Assembly: GCF_013364155.1 (NCBI RefSeq)
Contig: NZ_CP054916.1
Span: 6,569,001 to 6,633,000 of the forward strand
Reading direction: 5' to 3'
DNA: 64,000 nt
From: Streptomyces sp. NA02950
GTDB lineage: Bacteria > Actinomycetota > Actinomycetes > Streptomycetales > Streptomycetaceae
A model generated the notes under the pieces. It searched no databases. It saw only the letters and a list, made by a program, of their open reading frames with translations, and was not told the DNA's origin. Shown piece after piece: positions 17,146-25,722 of the stretch. Each line of letters opens with the position of its first letter. Position 1 is the stretch's first letter. The position numbers and the translations under genes are program-made.

Positions 17146-20100
17146 GTGCCACACCGATCACCCATCGGCTACGAGTGGCAGCACGGCGCACTGCTGCGCG
17201 CCTCCACCGCTGCCGATGCGATACCTCTGCCCGACCTGGACCTGTACGGCGACGACGCGGCCACACAGAGCCGGGCATGGCTGGCCACGGTGTGGCGTGA
17301 CCAGGTACCCGACGCGCTGGCCGCCGCCAGCCCCATCCTGTTTCAGCAGGTCACCGCGATCCTGGACGGCAAACGCACCGACGCCCGGCGTGTACGCCGA
17401 GCCGTCCTGTCGCTGGCCTCGTACCTGTTGCGCTGGAGCCACCGGCCCACACCCTTCGGCGTGTTCGCCGGGGTCGTCCCCGCAAAGATCGGCCAAGCCG
17501 CTCATGTGGCGTGGAGCGACAAGCAGCGGACCGTGCTCCGTGCAGACGCCGACTGGCTGACCGACGTCATCACCCGCCTCGAGCAGTCTCCCGGACTGCT
17601 GGCCCGATTGGACGTCGTCGCCAACAACGCCGGTCAGCAGCGCGGCAACCGGCACGTCGTGCCCGGCCTGCCGTCCGACGCCCACGCCAAGCTCCTGGCC
17701 CCGGTCGAGCTGTCCATCCGCCGCACCCGTCCTGTGGCCGCAGCCCTCACCGCAGCCGCGACGTCCGCCCCGTACAGCTCCCTGCTGCGCGGTTTAGCGG
17801 AGCTGTTTCCGGCCGCCCGCCCGGACCAGCTCTCCAGCCTCCTCGCCGACCTTCTGTCCAAGCACATCCTGATCAGCAGCCTTTGGCCGCCAATGACGTG
17901 CACCGACACACTCACCCACGTGTGCGATCAGCTGGAGAAAGCAGACGCCGCCAGCATCCCCGACATCGCAGACCTGGCGTCCCAGCTCGCCTCGATCCGA
18001 GACGGCGTGAACCACCCGGACACCGCCGCCCCGTGGACACCCGGCGCCCGGCTGACCCAGAGCATGCAGCATGTGAGTGCCACCGCCCGCGTGCCGCTGC
18101 TGGTGGACACCGTCCTGGACTGCGACGTCCAGATCCCCGAACATCTGGTGCGCGAAGCCGCCACCGTCATGTACTGGCTGACGCCGCACCCGTACGGCTA
18201 TCCGCAGTGGCGGGACTACCACCAACGGTTCCGCGCCCGATATGGGGCCGGGGCGATGGTGCCCGTCCTGGACCTGGTGGCCGACAGCGGTCTCGGCCTC
18301 CCCGCCGACTACCTCGGCGCGGATCGCACCCGTGCCCCACGCCAACTGGTCGAGCGGGACGAGACCATCCTCACCCTGCTCCAGCAGGCCATGCTCGATG
18401 GCAGCCCCGAGATCGTCCTCACCAAGGCGACGGTCTCCAAACTCGCGGCCGGCGACACCGATCTCTTCCTCCCCGTTCCGCGGGCGGAGGTCGCGGTGGA
18501 GATCCACGCCTCATCGCTGGACGCCATCCAGCACTCCGACTACCGGCTGCTGATCACCGGGGCACCCCGTCCGGGCAGCAGCATGCTCGGGCGCTTCGCC
18601 CATCTGCTTCCCTCCGAGGCGCAGTCCGCTCTCGCGTCCAGCTACGCGACCACCAGCCCCGGAGCGATCCCCGCACAGCTGTCGTTCCCTCCGCGTCGCC
18701 GGCGCAACGAGAACGTCACCCGCACCATGCAGCTGCTGCCGCACGTCATCCCGCTGGGGGAGCATCCTGCGCCCGGCCGCGGCGTCATCCCGCTGACCGA
18801 CCTGGCAGTCACCGCAGACGCCAGGCAGTTCTACCTCGTGCAGGTGTCCACCGGCCGCCGCATCGAGCCCCGCGTCCCGCACGCCCTGGAAGCCTCGGTC
18901 CACACGCCGCCCCTCGCCCGGTTCCTGGCGGAGATCACCACCAGCCGCTGCGCCGTGTACAAGGCGTTCAACTTCGGCGCCGCCGCGCGCCTGCCGTACT
19001 TGCCGCGTGTGCGGTACAAGCGGACCGTCCTCGCGCCCGCGCGTTGGCTGCTGGCCGCTGAGGACCTGCCCCGCCGCAGTGTCCCGATGCCCGACTGGGA
19101 GACCGCCCTGCACCGCTGGCGGGACAAGTTCCGCGTGCCCGACCGCGTGGCCCTGGTCGAGTACGACCAGCAACTGCCCATCGATCTGTCTCAGCGTTTG
19201 CACCGGGCGGTGCTGCGAGCCCGGCTGGATAGCACCCGCCGTATCGAGCTGCGTGAATCCCCGGGCCCGGAGGACCGCGCCTGGATCGGCCGCCCGCACG
19301 AACTGCTGATCCCCCTGAAACAGGCGAACACCGCGGGCCTCCGCTCTGAGCCACCCGCATTCACGGCACCGGCCGCAACCATCAGGGCTCTGATGCCGGG
19401 ACGGGCGTCGATCCTGCACGCTCAACTCCACGCTCACTCACAGCGCTTCGGCGAGATCCTGACCGGACACCTACCCGGCCTGCTCGCTCAGTTCACCGAC
19501 CCGCCACGGTGGTGGTTCCGCCGTCACCGCGACACCACACGGCCTGACTCCGACCAGCACTTGGCGCTGTACTTGCACCTACCGACTCCGGACGACTACG
19601 GCGCGTTCTCCGCCATCCTCCACGACTGGGCCGACGACCTGCACGACCAGCGCCTGGCCTCCCGCCTGGAGCTGGCCACCTACCGGCCGCAGTCCGGCCG
19701 CTACGGTCACGGTCCCGCCCTTGATGCAGCCCACGCGGTATTTGCTGCGGACTCGGCCGCCTGCATGGCGCAGATACGCCTCACGTCCGATGACAACCAC
19801 ACCGGCCACGCTCTCACCGCTGCGAGCATGTACGACCTGGCGACGCAGTTCACCGGCGACGCGGACCAGGCGGCCGACTGGCTGACCCGCCACCTGCCCC
19901 GCGAGCACGGCCCGCTGGACCGTGCGCTGCTGGGTCAAGCCCTCGCCCTGACCCACCCCGACGGGACGGCCTTGCGGTCCATCCCCAGCGGCCCGGACGT
20001 GGCCGCCGCCTGGCAGGACCGCGCCTCCGCCCTGCATATGTACCGCGACCACCTGGCCCGGCAGCGCGAACCCCACACCGTGCTGATGTCCCTCCTCCAC

Positions 20101-20202
20101 CAGCACTACATCCGCGCGCTGCCCGTCGACCCCGACCGTGAACGCCTCACTGGCCGGCTCGTCCGAGCCTGTGCCCTGCGCCACCGGGAGAGCCAGCCGT
20201 GA
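17146..20202 (+). CDS. Class I lantibiotic dehydratase LanB
   Basis: 1018-aa enzyme that dehydrates Ser/Thr of the precursor using glutamyl-tRNA. The N-terminal glutamylation part shows LanB features (RRVRRAVLSLASYLLRWSHRPTPFGVFAG, then LSIRRTRPVAAALTAA). The C-terminal SpaB_C elimination domain is also present (HSQRFGEILTGHLPGLLAQF, WWFRRHRDTTRPDSDQHLAL, TYRPQSGRYGHG, AAHAVFAADSAACMAQI). Length is normal for a full, non-split LanB. The GTG at 17146 with GGAG nearby is preferred over the longer frame, which overlaps the precursor. The stop overlaps the lanC start (GTGA). Confidence 0.92.
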   Translation: MPHRSPIGYEWQHGALLRASTAADAIPLPDLDLYGDDAATQSRAWLATVWRDQVPDALAAASPILFQQVTAILDGKRTDARRVRRAVLSLASYLLRWSHRPTPFGVFAGVVPAKIGQAAHVAWSDKQRTVLRADADWLTDVITRLEQSPGLLARLDVVANNAGQQRGNRHVVPGLPSDAHAKLLAPVELSIRRTRPVAAALTAAATSAPYSSLLRGLAELFPAARPDQLSSLLADLLSKHILISSLWPPMTCTDTLTHVCDQLEKADAASIPDIADLASQLASIRDGVNHPDTAAPWTPGARLTQSMQHVSATARVPLLVDTVLDCDVQIPEHLVREAATVMYWLTPHPYGYPQWRDYHQRFRARYGAGAMVPVLDLVADSGLGLPADYLGADRTRAPRQLVERDETILTLLQQAMLDGSPEIVLTKATVSKLAAGDTDLFLPVPRAEVAVEIHASSLDAIQHSDYRLLITGAPRPGSSMLGRFAHLLPSEAQSALASSYATTSPGAIPAQLSFPPRRRRNENVTRTMQLLPHVIPLGEHPAPGRGVIPLTDLAVTADARQFYLVQVSTGRRIEPRVPHALEASVHTPPLARFLAEITTSRCAVYKAFNFGAAARLPYLPRVRYKRTVLAPARWLLAAEDLPRRSVPMPDWETALHRWRDKFRVPDRVALVEYDQQLPIDLSQRLHRAVLRARLDSTRRIELRESPGPEDRAWIGRPHELLIPLKQANTAGLRSEPPAFTAPAATIRALMPGRASILHAQLHAHSQRFGEILTGHLPGLLAQFTDPPRWWFRRHRDTTRPDSDQHLALYLHLPTPDDYGAFSAILHDWADDLHDQRLASRLELATYRPQSGRYGHGPALDAAHAVFAADSAACMAQIRLTSDDNHTGHALTAASMYDLATQFTGDADQAADWLTRHLPREHGPLDRALLGQALALTHPDGTALRSIPSGPDVAAAWQDRASALHMYRDHLARQREPHTVLMSLLHQHYIRALPVDPDRERLTGRLVRACALRHRESQP

Positions 20203-21422
20203 CCACCACAACCAGCCCCGCCACCGCTGCCGACTCCTTCGCCCGGCACCTGACCACGCCCACACCCCCACCCGAAGACAAACCCTGGGCCGCACAGTCA
20301 CTGGCCGTCGGCGCAGCCGGTACCGCCCTGTTCCACATCGAACGAGCCCGCAGCGGCACCGGCACCTGGCAGCAGGCACACACCTGGATCAAGAGCGCCG
20401 TTGCCACCGAGGTCAGCGCCGCCGACACCAGCGGCCTCTACCTGGGCGCGCCCGCCGTCGCCTTCATGCTCGACTGCGCGGTCACCTCCGAGGTACCCCG
20501 CTACCAGGACGCCCTGTCCGCCATGGATGGACACATCACCAAGCTCGCCCACCGACGCGCCGACGCGGCCGAAACTCGGATGTCCAGCGGACGCCCGGCC
20601 AGCTTCCACGAGTACGACATCTTCTACGGGCTGGCCGGCATTGGCGCCTACCTCCTGCGCCGTGCCCCAACCGGACACGCGATGGAACGCGTCCTCACCC
20701 ACCTCGTACGGCTGACCCTGCCCACCCGGGACCAGGGCTACGGGGAGCTGCCCGGCTGGTGGGTCGCCCACCACCCCGACCTCACCCCGTCCACCGTCCC
20801 CGATGGGCACGCCAACTTCGGCGCGGCCCACGGCATCACCGGCCCACTGCTGCTCCTCGCCCGCGCCCTGCGCCAGGGCGTGACGGTCGATGGCCACGAG
20901 GACGCCATCGACACCATCCTCGGCTGGCTCGACGCCTGGCGGCAGGACGGCCCGGCTGGACGCTGGTGGCCGGAACACCTTCATCTCGGCGAACTCCGCG
21001 CAGGCCTCCCCGCCCAGACCAGCCCGGCCCGGCCCAGCTGGTGTTACGGCACCCCCGGCATCGCCCGCGCCGGTCAGCTCGCCGCTATCGCCCGCCACGA
21101 CACCGTGCGACAGCACTTGTACGAGACAGCCATGGCCCGGTGCCTGACCGACCCCGGCCAGCTGTCCACCATTGCCGACACGGGCCTGTGCCACGGCTGG
21201 GCGGGCATCTACCAGACTGCCTGGCGCGCGGCCCAGGATGCCGCGACTCCGGCCCTGTGTGCGGCCCTGGTCGGCTTGGCCGAAGCCCTGACCCGGCACG
21301 CCCACCCCAGCCCTGACCCTGGCCTCCTGCAAGGCGACGCGGGCACCGCCCTCGCCCTGACCACCGCAGCCCACGACGCTGTGCCGACCTCGGGATGGGA
21401 CGCATGTCTACTGATCGACTGA
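20199..21422 (+). CDS. Lanthionine cyclase LanC
   Basis: 407-aa cyclase that adds Cys thiols to dehydro residues to form (methyl)lanthionine rings. The zinc ligands are present: C282 in PSWCYGTPG and C331-H332 in LCHGWAG, together with the alpha-toroid repeats (FYGLAGIGAYLL, GHANFGAAHGITGPLLLL, LLQGDAGTALAL). Translation is coupled to lanB by a GTGA overlap, and its 3' end overlaps the next gene by 19 bp. Length fits the family. Nothing essential appears to be missing. Confidence 0.92.
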   Translation: MTTTTSPATAADSFARHLTTPTPPPEDKPWAAQSLAVGAAGTALFHIERARSGTGTWQQAHTWIKSAVATEVSAADTSGLYLGAPAVAFMLDCAVTSEVPRYQDALSAMDGHITKLAHRRADAAETRMSSGRPASFHEYDIFYGLAGIGAYLLRRAPTGHAMERVLTHLVRLTLPTRDQGYGELPGWWVAHHPDLTPSTVPDGHANFGAAHGITGPLLLLARALRQGVTVDGHEDAIDTILGWLDAWRQDGPAGRWWPEHLHLGELRAGLPAQTSPARPSWCYGTPGIARAGQLAAIARHDTVRQHLYETAMARCLTDPGQLSTIADTGLCHGWAGIYQTAWRAAQDAATPALCAALVGLAEALTRHAHPSPDPGLLQGDAGTALALTTAAHDAVPTSGWDACLLID

Positions 21423-22405
21423 ACCAACCCGCCCGCTTGGAAGCGACCCTGCACGCCGTGCTGGAGATCCTGGCCGGTGCCAGCACGGACACCGCAGCAG
21501 CCCACGCCGGACTCGAACCGACCGATGTGGACGCCGCCGTCGCCGTCTACCAGCAGGCCGGACAGCGCGCGCTCGCCCAGCAGGCAGGGGCCCCGGGGTG
21601 GCGTCAGCTGTACGTCCAGTTCACCGACTGGAACAAGGCCGAGCAGATCGCCGGCGACCAACTCGCCCCCGTTCTGGACCTGGCCCAACAGGACAGGCTG
21701 ATCACGGGCTGGTGGTTCATCCGTAAGCACCCGTGCTGGCGGATGCGATTACTCCCAGCCCCTGGGACGCAGTTCCCCCGGACGCTGGCCGACACACTGG
21801 ACGAACTCGCCGCCAGCGGGCAAGTCCACCGCTGGTGGCCCGGCATCTACGAGCCCGAAACCGCGGCGTTCGGCGGCGACACCAGCATGACCATTGCCCA
21901 CACCCTGTTTCACGCCGACAGCCGCTCCGTCCTCACATCGGCCCATGGCGAGCTCGGCCGCCGGGAGTTGTCGCTGCTGCTGTGCGCCACCCTGATGCGC
22001 GCCGCAGGATTGGAATGGTACGAGCAGGGCGACGTCTGGCACCGTGTCGCCCAAGAACGGCCCCTGCCCCCAGACGTACCGGCCACCAAAGTCCACGCCA
22101 TGGCCGGGAGTCTGCGGCAGCTGCTCCTCGCCGACACCGGCCCCACCGACCCCATGCTTCAGTCGGACCGCACGCTCAAGCCCGCCGCCGACTGGGTCCG
22201 CGCGTTCCGGCACGCGGGAAGGGATCTCGGCACAGCCGCCCGGGACGGAATCCTCGACCGCGGCCTGCGGGAGGTCATCTCCTACCACGTGATCTTCCAC
22301 TGGAACCGGATCGGCCTGCCTGCTCGCTCCCAGAGCGTTCTCGCTCACGCGGCACGCACCGCGATCCTGCACCTCGATGGCTTCACCGAAAGGCCGACGC
22401 CGTGA
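21404..22405 (+). CDS. Stand-alone SpaB_C / thiopeptide-type bacteriocin biosynthesis protein
   Basis: 333-aa protein made mainly of a second SpaB_C-like domain: WRQLYVQFTDWNKAEQIAGD, then GWWFIRKHPCWRMRLLPAPG, and GIYEPETAAFGGDTSMTIAH with LFHADS. The N-terminal 70 residues are helical (LEATLHAVLEILAGASTDTA). In split LanBs and thiopeptide systems this fold performs glutamate elimination or related peptide chemistry. Here lanB already has its own copy, so this extra one may be a second eliminase, a PEARL-like or other tailoring enzyme, or a structural partner. The start at 21404 overlaps the end of lanC; the stop overlaps the next gene (GTGA). Confidence 0.85.
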   Translation: MSTDRLNQPARLEATLHAVLEILAGASTDTAAAHAGLEPTDVDAAVAVYQQAGQRALAQQAGAPGWRQLYVQFTDWNKAEQIAGDQLAPVLDLAQQDRLITGWWFIRKHPCWRMRLLPAPGTQFPRTLADTLDELAASGQVHRWWPGIYEPETAAFGGDTSMTIAHTLFHADSRSVLTSAHGELGRRELSLLLCATLMRAAGLEWYEQGDVWHRVAQERPLPPDVPATKVHAMAGSLRQLLLADTGPTDPMLQSDRTLKPAADWVRAFRHAGRDLGTAARDGILDRGLREVISYHVIFHWNRIGLPARSQSVLAHAARTAILHLDGFTERPTP

Positions 22406-23568
22406 CCGTGCCACACCCGCAGGAAAAGCTCCACCGGCTCGCCAGGCGGTTCCCGCTGGTCAGCCGGTCCCACCTCGTCTACCCCAGCTTCGCCACACGG
22501 GTCGCAGAGGTACACACCTGTGCGGAGAAGTCCACTCAGGACGGGCTACTCCTCGACCGGATCGACCTCGCGTGCGCCACCTGGAACCTGTCCGCACTGA
22601 TCGCCTCCGACTGCGGGTTGACCGGCCTGGCGGAAGATCTGTGCTTGCGCCAGCTCCGCCTCTTCCAGCAGGCATGGCCCGTCACCGGGGACATCGCCAT
22701 CAACTGCCTCCAGCCGATCGTGAACCTCGTACGCCTGACCGCCCGAGAGGGAGACCCGCGTGCCGCCTATCAGCAGCTGATGAGCGTGCACCGCGCCGTA
22801 CACGACGGTGGCGCCGTGACCGTCCACGGCCATCCCATCGACCTCACGGGCTTCACCACCGGCGCGACGCTGGAGCACCTCCAGCCCTGGCTTCGCACCC
22901 TCCTGCTCGAAGACGGCACCCGGCTCCTTGCCGCCACCGGCCAATGGCCCCAAGCGGCAGAGCACGCGACCGCCTACGACAAGGCCCCTGAGCGGCTGCA
23001 CGACAGCAGGCAGGCGCACGTCATGGCAAGCCTGCACACGGCAGCCCCCGATACAGCCAACTCCCTGATCGACAAAGCCACGATCACCGAACCATGGGAG
23101 AAAGCCGTCGCACAGGTCCTGCGCCAGTATGCCGACCACCTTGCGGGCCGTGCCACGGCGGAAGGGCTCACCACGGTGGTGCGCGCCGTGCGGGAGGCCC
23201 TGGAGCCGACCCCGCCGCACCTGCGCATGTTCCGGGTGAAGCTGGTCCTGGCGGCACTCGACCTGGCACCAGAAGGCTGCGAAGACCACGGGCAACCCCT
23301 GCACACCGCGATCGTCCGCGACACCACGCAGGCAGGCGATGCGTATGCTGCGCGCGAGATCCTGCGCCACCCCGTCCTATCGGCCAACGAGCGGTCACGC
23401 CGTGAGCTGGAAGCGATCGTCCGCGACGGCAAGCTCGGTCAGCGGGCCCTGCCGGAGTCGGTGCTGTCCACAATGATGCAAGCCGTCAGCACAGCGGGAA
23501 CGAGCCTCGTTCACTGCCTCGCCGAGGAAGGGGCGGCGTCGCATTCGAGGCGGCCGGGTATCAGCTGA
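22402..23568 (+). CDS. Helical protein of unknown function, last gene of the RiPP operon
   Basis: 388-aa soluble protein starting at a GTG (22402) that overlaps the SpaB_C stop. It is all-helical and TPR-like in feel (CATWNLSALIASDCGLTGLA, LCLRQLRLFQQAWPVTGDI, AINCLQPIVNLVRLTAREG), rich in Leu/Ala and without membrane segments. I do not recognise a catalytic motif. Coupling to the preceding gene argues for a role in the lanthipeptide pathway, for example scaffold, regulator or self-protection, but the sequence does not decide between these. Confidence 0.75.
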   Translation: MTVPHPQEKLHRLARRFPLVSRSHLVYPSFATRVAEVHTCAEKSTQDGLLLDRIDLACATWNLSALIASDCGLTGLAEDLCLRQLRLFQQAWPVTGDIAINCLQPIVNLVRLTAREGDPRAAYQQLMSVHRAVHDGGAVTVHGHPIDLTGFTTGATLEHLQPWLRTLLLEDGTRLLAATGQWPQAAEHATAYDKAPERLHDSRQAHVMASLHTAAPDTANSLIDKATITEPWEKAVAQVLRQYADHLAGRATAEGLTTVVRAVREALEPTPPHLRMFRVKLVLAALDLAPEGCEDHGQPLHTAIVRDTTQAGDAYAAREILRHPVLSANERSRRELEAIVRDGKLGQRALPESVLSTMMQAVSTAGTSLVHCLAEEGAASHSRRPGIS

Positions 23569-23579
23569 GGCAACGGGCC

Positions 23580-24010
23580 ACCGCCGGTCAGCTGACGCGG
23601 GGTCCGGGGCGGACGTAGTCGTGACTGCGGCGCTCGGGAACTCCGGGCACCACCGGCAGCATGGGCTGGGACCGGTCGAGGGCCTGGGTCTGCGACTTCT
23701 TGTCCACGCAGAGAATGAGTGCCTTCTCCAACGGATCGAGTTAGAGGCCCACGACGTCGCGGACCCTGTCGATGAACAGCCGGTCCGTGGACAGCTTGAA
23801 CGTCCGTGACCGGTGAGGCACCAGCACGAACGCACGCCAGATCCGCGAGATCTCCGACTGCGACATCCCGTGGCGGCCGCCATCGACCTGGTCGACCGGT
23901 GGGTCGCGTTCTTCGGCTTCTCCTCCAGCGCTTTGACGATGACCCGCTCGACGTCCACGCCGAGGATCTTCCGCGGGACACCCGGCCAGCGAATTGGGCT
24001 GACCTGCCCA
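23580..24010 (-). pseudogene. IS630-family transposase remnant
   Basis: On the minus strand, pieces of an IS630-type transposase appear in successive frames: DVERVIVKALEEKPKNATH, then MSQSEISRIWRAFVLVPHRS and FKLSTDRLFIDRVRDVVGL with an in-frame stop, then [19 protein letters not shown] and the [20 protein letters not shown] end. The order and motifs (HTH, then CVDKKSQ with the first catalytic Asp) match IS630, but frameshifts, a stop and a missing C-terminus show it is dead. It follows the RiPP operon by a few bases. Confidence 0.65.
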
Positions 24011-24440
24011 TGGTTCAGGGCTGGCGGGTGAGCCAGAGCCGGTCGGTGTCGTTGAAGATGCAAAGGGTAACGGTGCTGCCACTTTCTGTTTTTAGCCATT
24101 CCGCCCGAGAGTGCTGGATGAACAGTAGTCACTTTTTGAATGCCCATGGCGGGATGCTTGCAGGTATAGGCCCTGACGCGGGGCTTCGAAGGATCCGCTC
24201 TCCGGCCTTCATCGCCAAGCGGACTGATTGGTGCAAGTCGAACATCCTGAGATTGAGTGCGACACTCGAACGTTTTTGGCCATTATTGGCGTGATGACCG
24301 CTTGGGCCCTGCCGATGTGAAGATATGTTCGCTTGGCGATCGCGAGCACGACAGCGCTGCAACGGGGGGAAGGCGACTGCGCTTCCTCCGTCATGCCCGC
24401 ATGTCCTTGTGTCATGCACAGCACATGGAGGTCCCGGAGT
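24011..24440. other. AT-richer spacer upstream of the secreted-protein gene
   Basis: About 430 bp with no confident gene. It is locally AT-richer than the surroundings (for example CGTTTTTGGCCATTATTGG at 24270-24290), so it probably holds the promoter of the secreted protein gene at 24441. Confidence 0.35.
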
Positions 24441-24842
24441 ATGCACACACATCGCAAAGTGGTCGGTCTCCTCGCAGGAACCCTGCTGCTGGGATTCGTC
24501 GGCGCCATCCCGGCCCACGCCGAGGGCAGCCGCACCACCTACTTCACCGCTTGGCGCCAGGGTCATGAGTCCTCGCGTTGGAACGACAACAACAGGGACG
24601 GGGTCAGCACCTCGGTGGCCCTCAGCGGCTGCTCCACTGATGGCGCCGAGGGGTTCACGAAGGCCAACCTCAAGCTGTGGAAGAACCGCGACTTCCTTCC
24701 CGACACCGACAAGGGAACTCGCAAAAATCACTGCGGTCGATCCGCCTGGGGTGACCAGTCCTCCGGTAAGTACTACTTCGAGCTGTTCGGCTTCACCACT
24801 GGCGGCACGATGAGCGCCAGGAAGGTCGTCATCAAGTACTAA
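24441..24842 (+). CDS. Small secreted protein beside an ABC transporter, unknown function
   Basis: 133-aa exported protein. The signal peptide is clear (MHTHRKVVGLLAGTLLLGFV, cleavage probably after AIPAHA). The mature part, about 105 residues, starts EGSRTTYFTAWRQGHESSRW and has just two cysteines (SGCST and KNHCGR), likely one disulfide, with an Asn/Asp- and aromatic-rich beta-type composition. The RBS GGAGG is slightly distant; CCCGGAGT lies immediately upstream. It is followed by a strong terminator and then an ABC transporter. The arrangement recalls secreted bacteriocin plus transporter/immunity loci, but there is no match to a known bacteriocin family that I can see. Confidence 0.7.
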   Translation: MHTHRKVVGLLAGTLLLGFVGAIPAHAEGSRTTYFTAWRQGHESSRWNDNNRDGVSTSVALSGCSTDGAEGFTKANLKLWKNRDFLPDTDKGTRKNHCGRSAWGDQSSGKYYFELFGFTTGGTMSARKVVIKY

Positions 24843-24870
24843 GACCCGCGGCCTGTAAGGCGCGTTTTCG

Positions 24871-24912
24871 CTGGCACTCCGGTACGGGCATGGCACGGTA
24901 CCGGAGTGCCAG
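24871..24912 (+). terminator. Strong hairpin after the secreted-protein gene
   Basis: CTGGCACTCCGGTAC (24871-24885) and GTACCGGAGTGCCAG (24898-24912) form a perfect 15-bp stem with a 12-nt loop, 28 bp after the stop. It separates the secreted-protein gene from the ABC genes. Confidence 0.8.
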
Positions 24913-24963
24913 CCTGCATCGTTTCTCTCTACGACAGCTGCCTGGGATGGCGCAGGCGGCGGA

Positions 24964-25719
24964 ATGTGCGACTCCATGGCCTTGGAATTCTGCGACGTCA
25001 GCTTCCGGTACAACCGGAAGACGACCGTGCTCGATGGCTTTGACCTGCGCATCGATAACCCGGCGACCGTACTGCTGGGCCCGAACGGAGCGGGCAAGTC
25101 AACGCTGATGGGGCTGGCCGCCTCACAGCTCAAGCCCCTTCACGGAACGGTTGCCTGGGGAGATCGCAATCCCGCCGACCGCAGAGACCTGAAGGCGTAC
25201 CGCAAGGCAGTGGCCTGGCTACCGCAGCAGATCACGCCTGTCCCGGGCCTGACCGTGCGCGAGCAGGTCGCCTACGCCGGCTGGCTCAAAGGCATGAATC
25301 GCACTGACGCGTGGAGTGCTTCCGCGGCCACTCTCGCCCGTGTGGGGCTGAGTAAACTCGCCGATCGCCGGAGCCACCAGGTCTCCGGCGGCCAACTGCG
25401 CCGTATGGGCATCGCCGGAGCTCTTACGCATCGCAGCGAAATCATCCTCATGGACGAGCCGACCGCTGGCCTCGACCTCACTCAGCGCAAAGTCTTCCGG
25501 TCCCTGCTCGAGCAGCTTGCCGACGACGTCCACTTCGTCGTCTCCACCCACCAGACCGAAGATCTCGCCGACCTCTACCAGAACGTCGTCGTCCTGGACC
25601 ACGGCACCGTCCGCTTCCATGGCACCACCGCCGAGTTCCATGCCACTACTGACAACGATCAGGGGCCACGCGAACGCGCGGAAGCGGCCTACGCTCGACT
25701 CGTGGGCGAGGAGATCTGA
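24964..25719 (+). CDS. ABC transporter ATP-binding protein
   Basis: 251-aa nucleotide-binding subunit of an ABC exporter. Walker A GPNGAGKST, Q-loop in WLPQQITPVPG, signature VSGGQLRRMG, Walker B IILMDEP and the switch His in VVSTHQTEDLADL are all intact. It works with the two membrane proteins that follow within 4 bp and by overlap. An ATG at 24976 (MALEFCDVSF) is an equally good start. Possible roles are export of the lanthipeptide, immunity, or handling of the secreted protein at 24441; the FxLD cluster has no other transporter in the island. Confidence 0.88.
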   Translation: MCDSMALEFCDVSFRYNRKTTVLDGFDLRIDNPATVLLGPNGAGKSTLMGLAASQLKPLHGTVAWGDRNPADRRDLKAYRKAVAWLPQQITPVPGLTVREQVAYAGWLKGMNRTDAWSASAATLARVGLSKLADRRSHQVSGGQLRRMGIAGALTHRSEIILMDEPTAGLDLTQRKVFRSLLEQLADDVHFVVSTHQTEDLADLYQNVVVLDHGTVRFHGTTAEFHATTDNDQGPRERAEAAYARLVGEEI

Positions 25720-25722
25720 CCG

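Noticed and set aside
24441..24842. Secreted 133-aa protein as a lactococcin-972-type bacteriocin
   Set aside because: Gene neighbourhood (ABC plus membrane proteins) is similar, but the mature sequence lacks the family's pattern, so only a neutral description is given.
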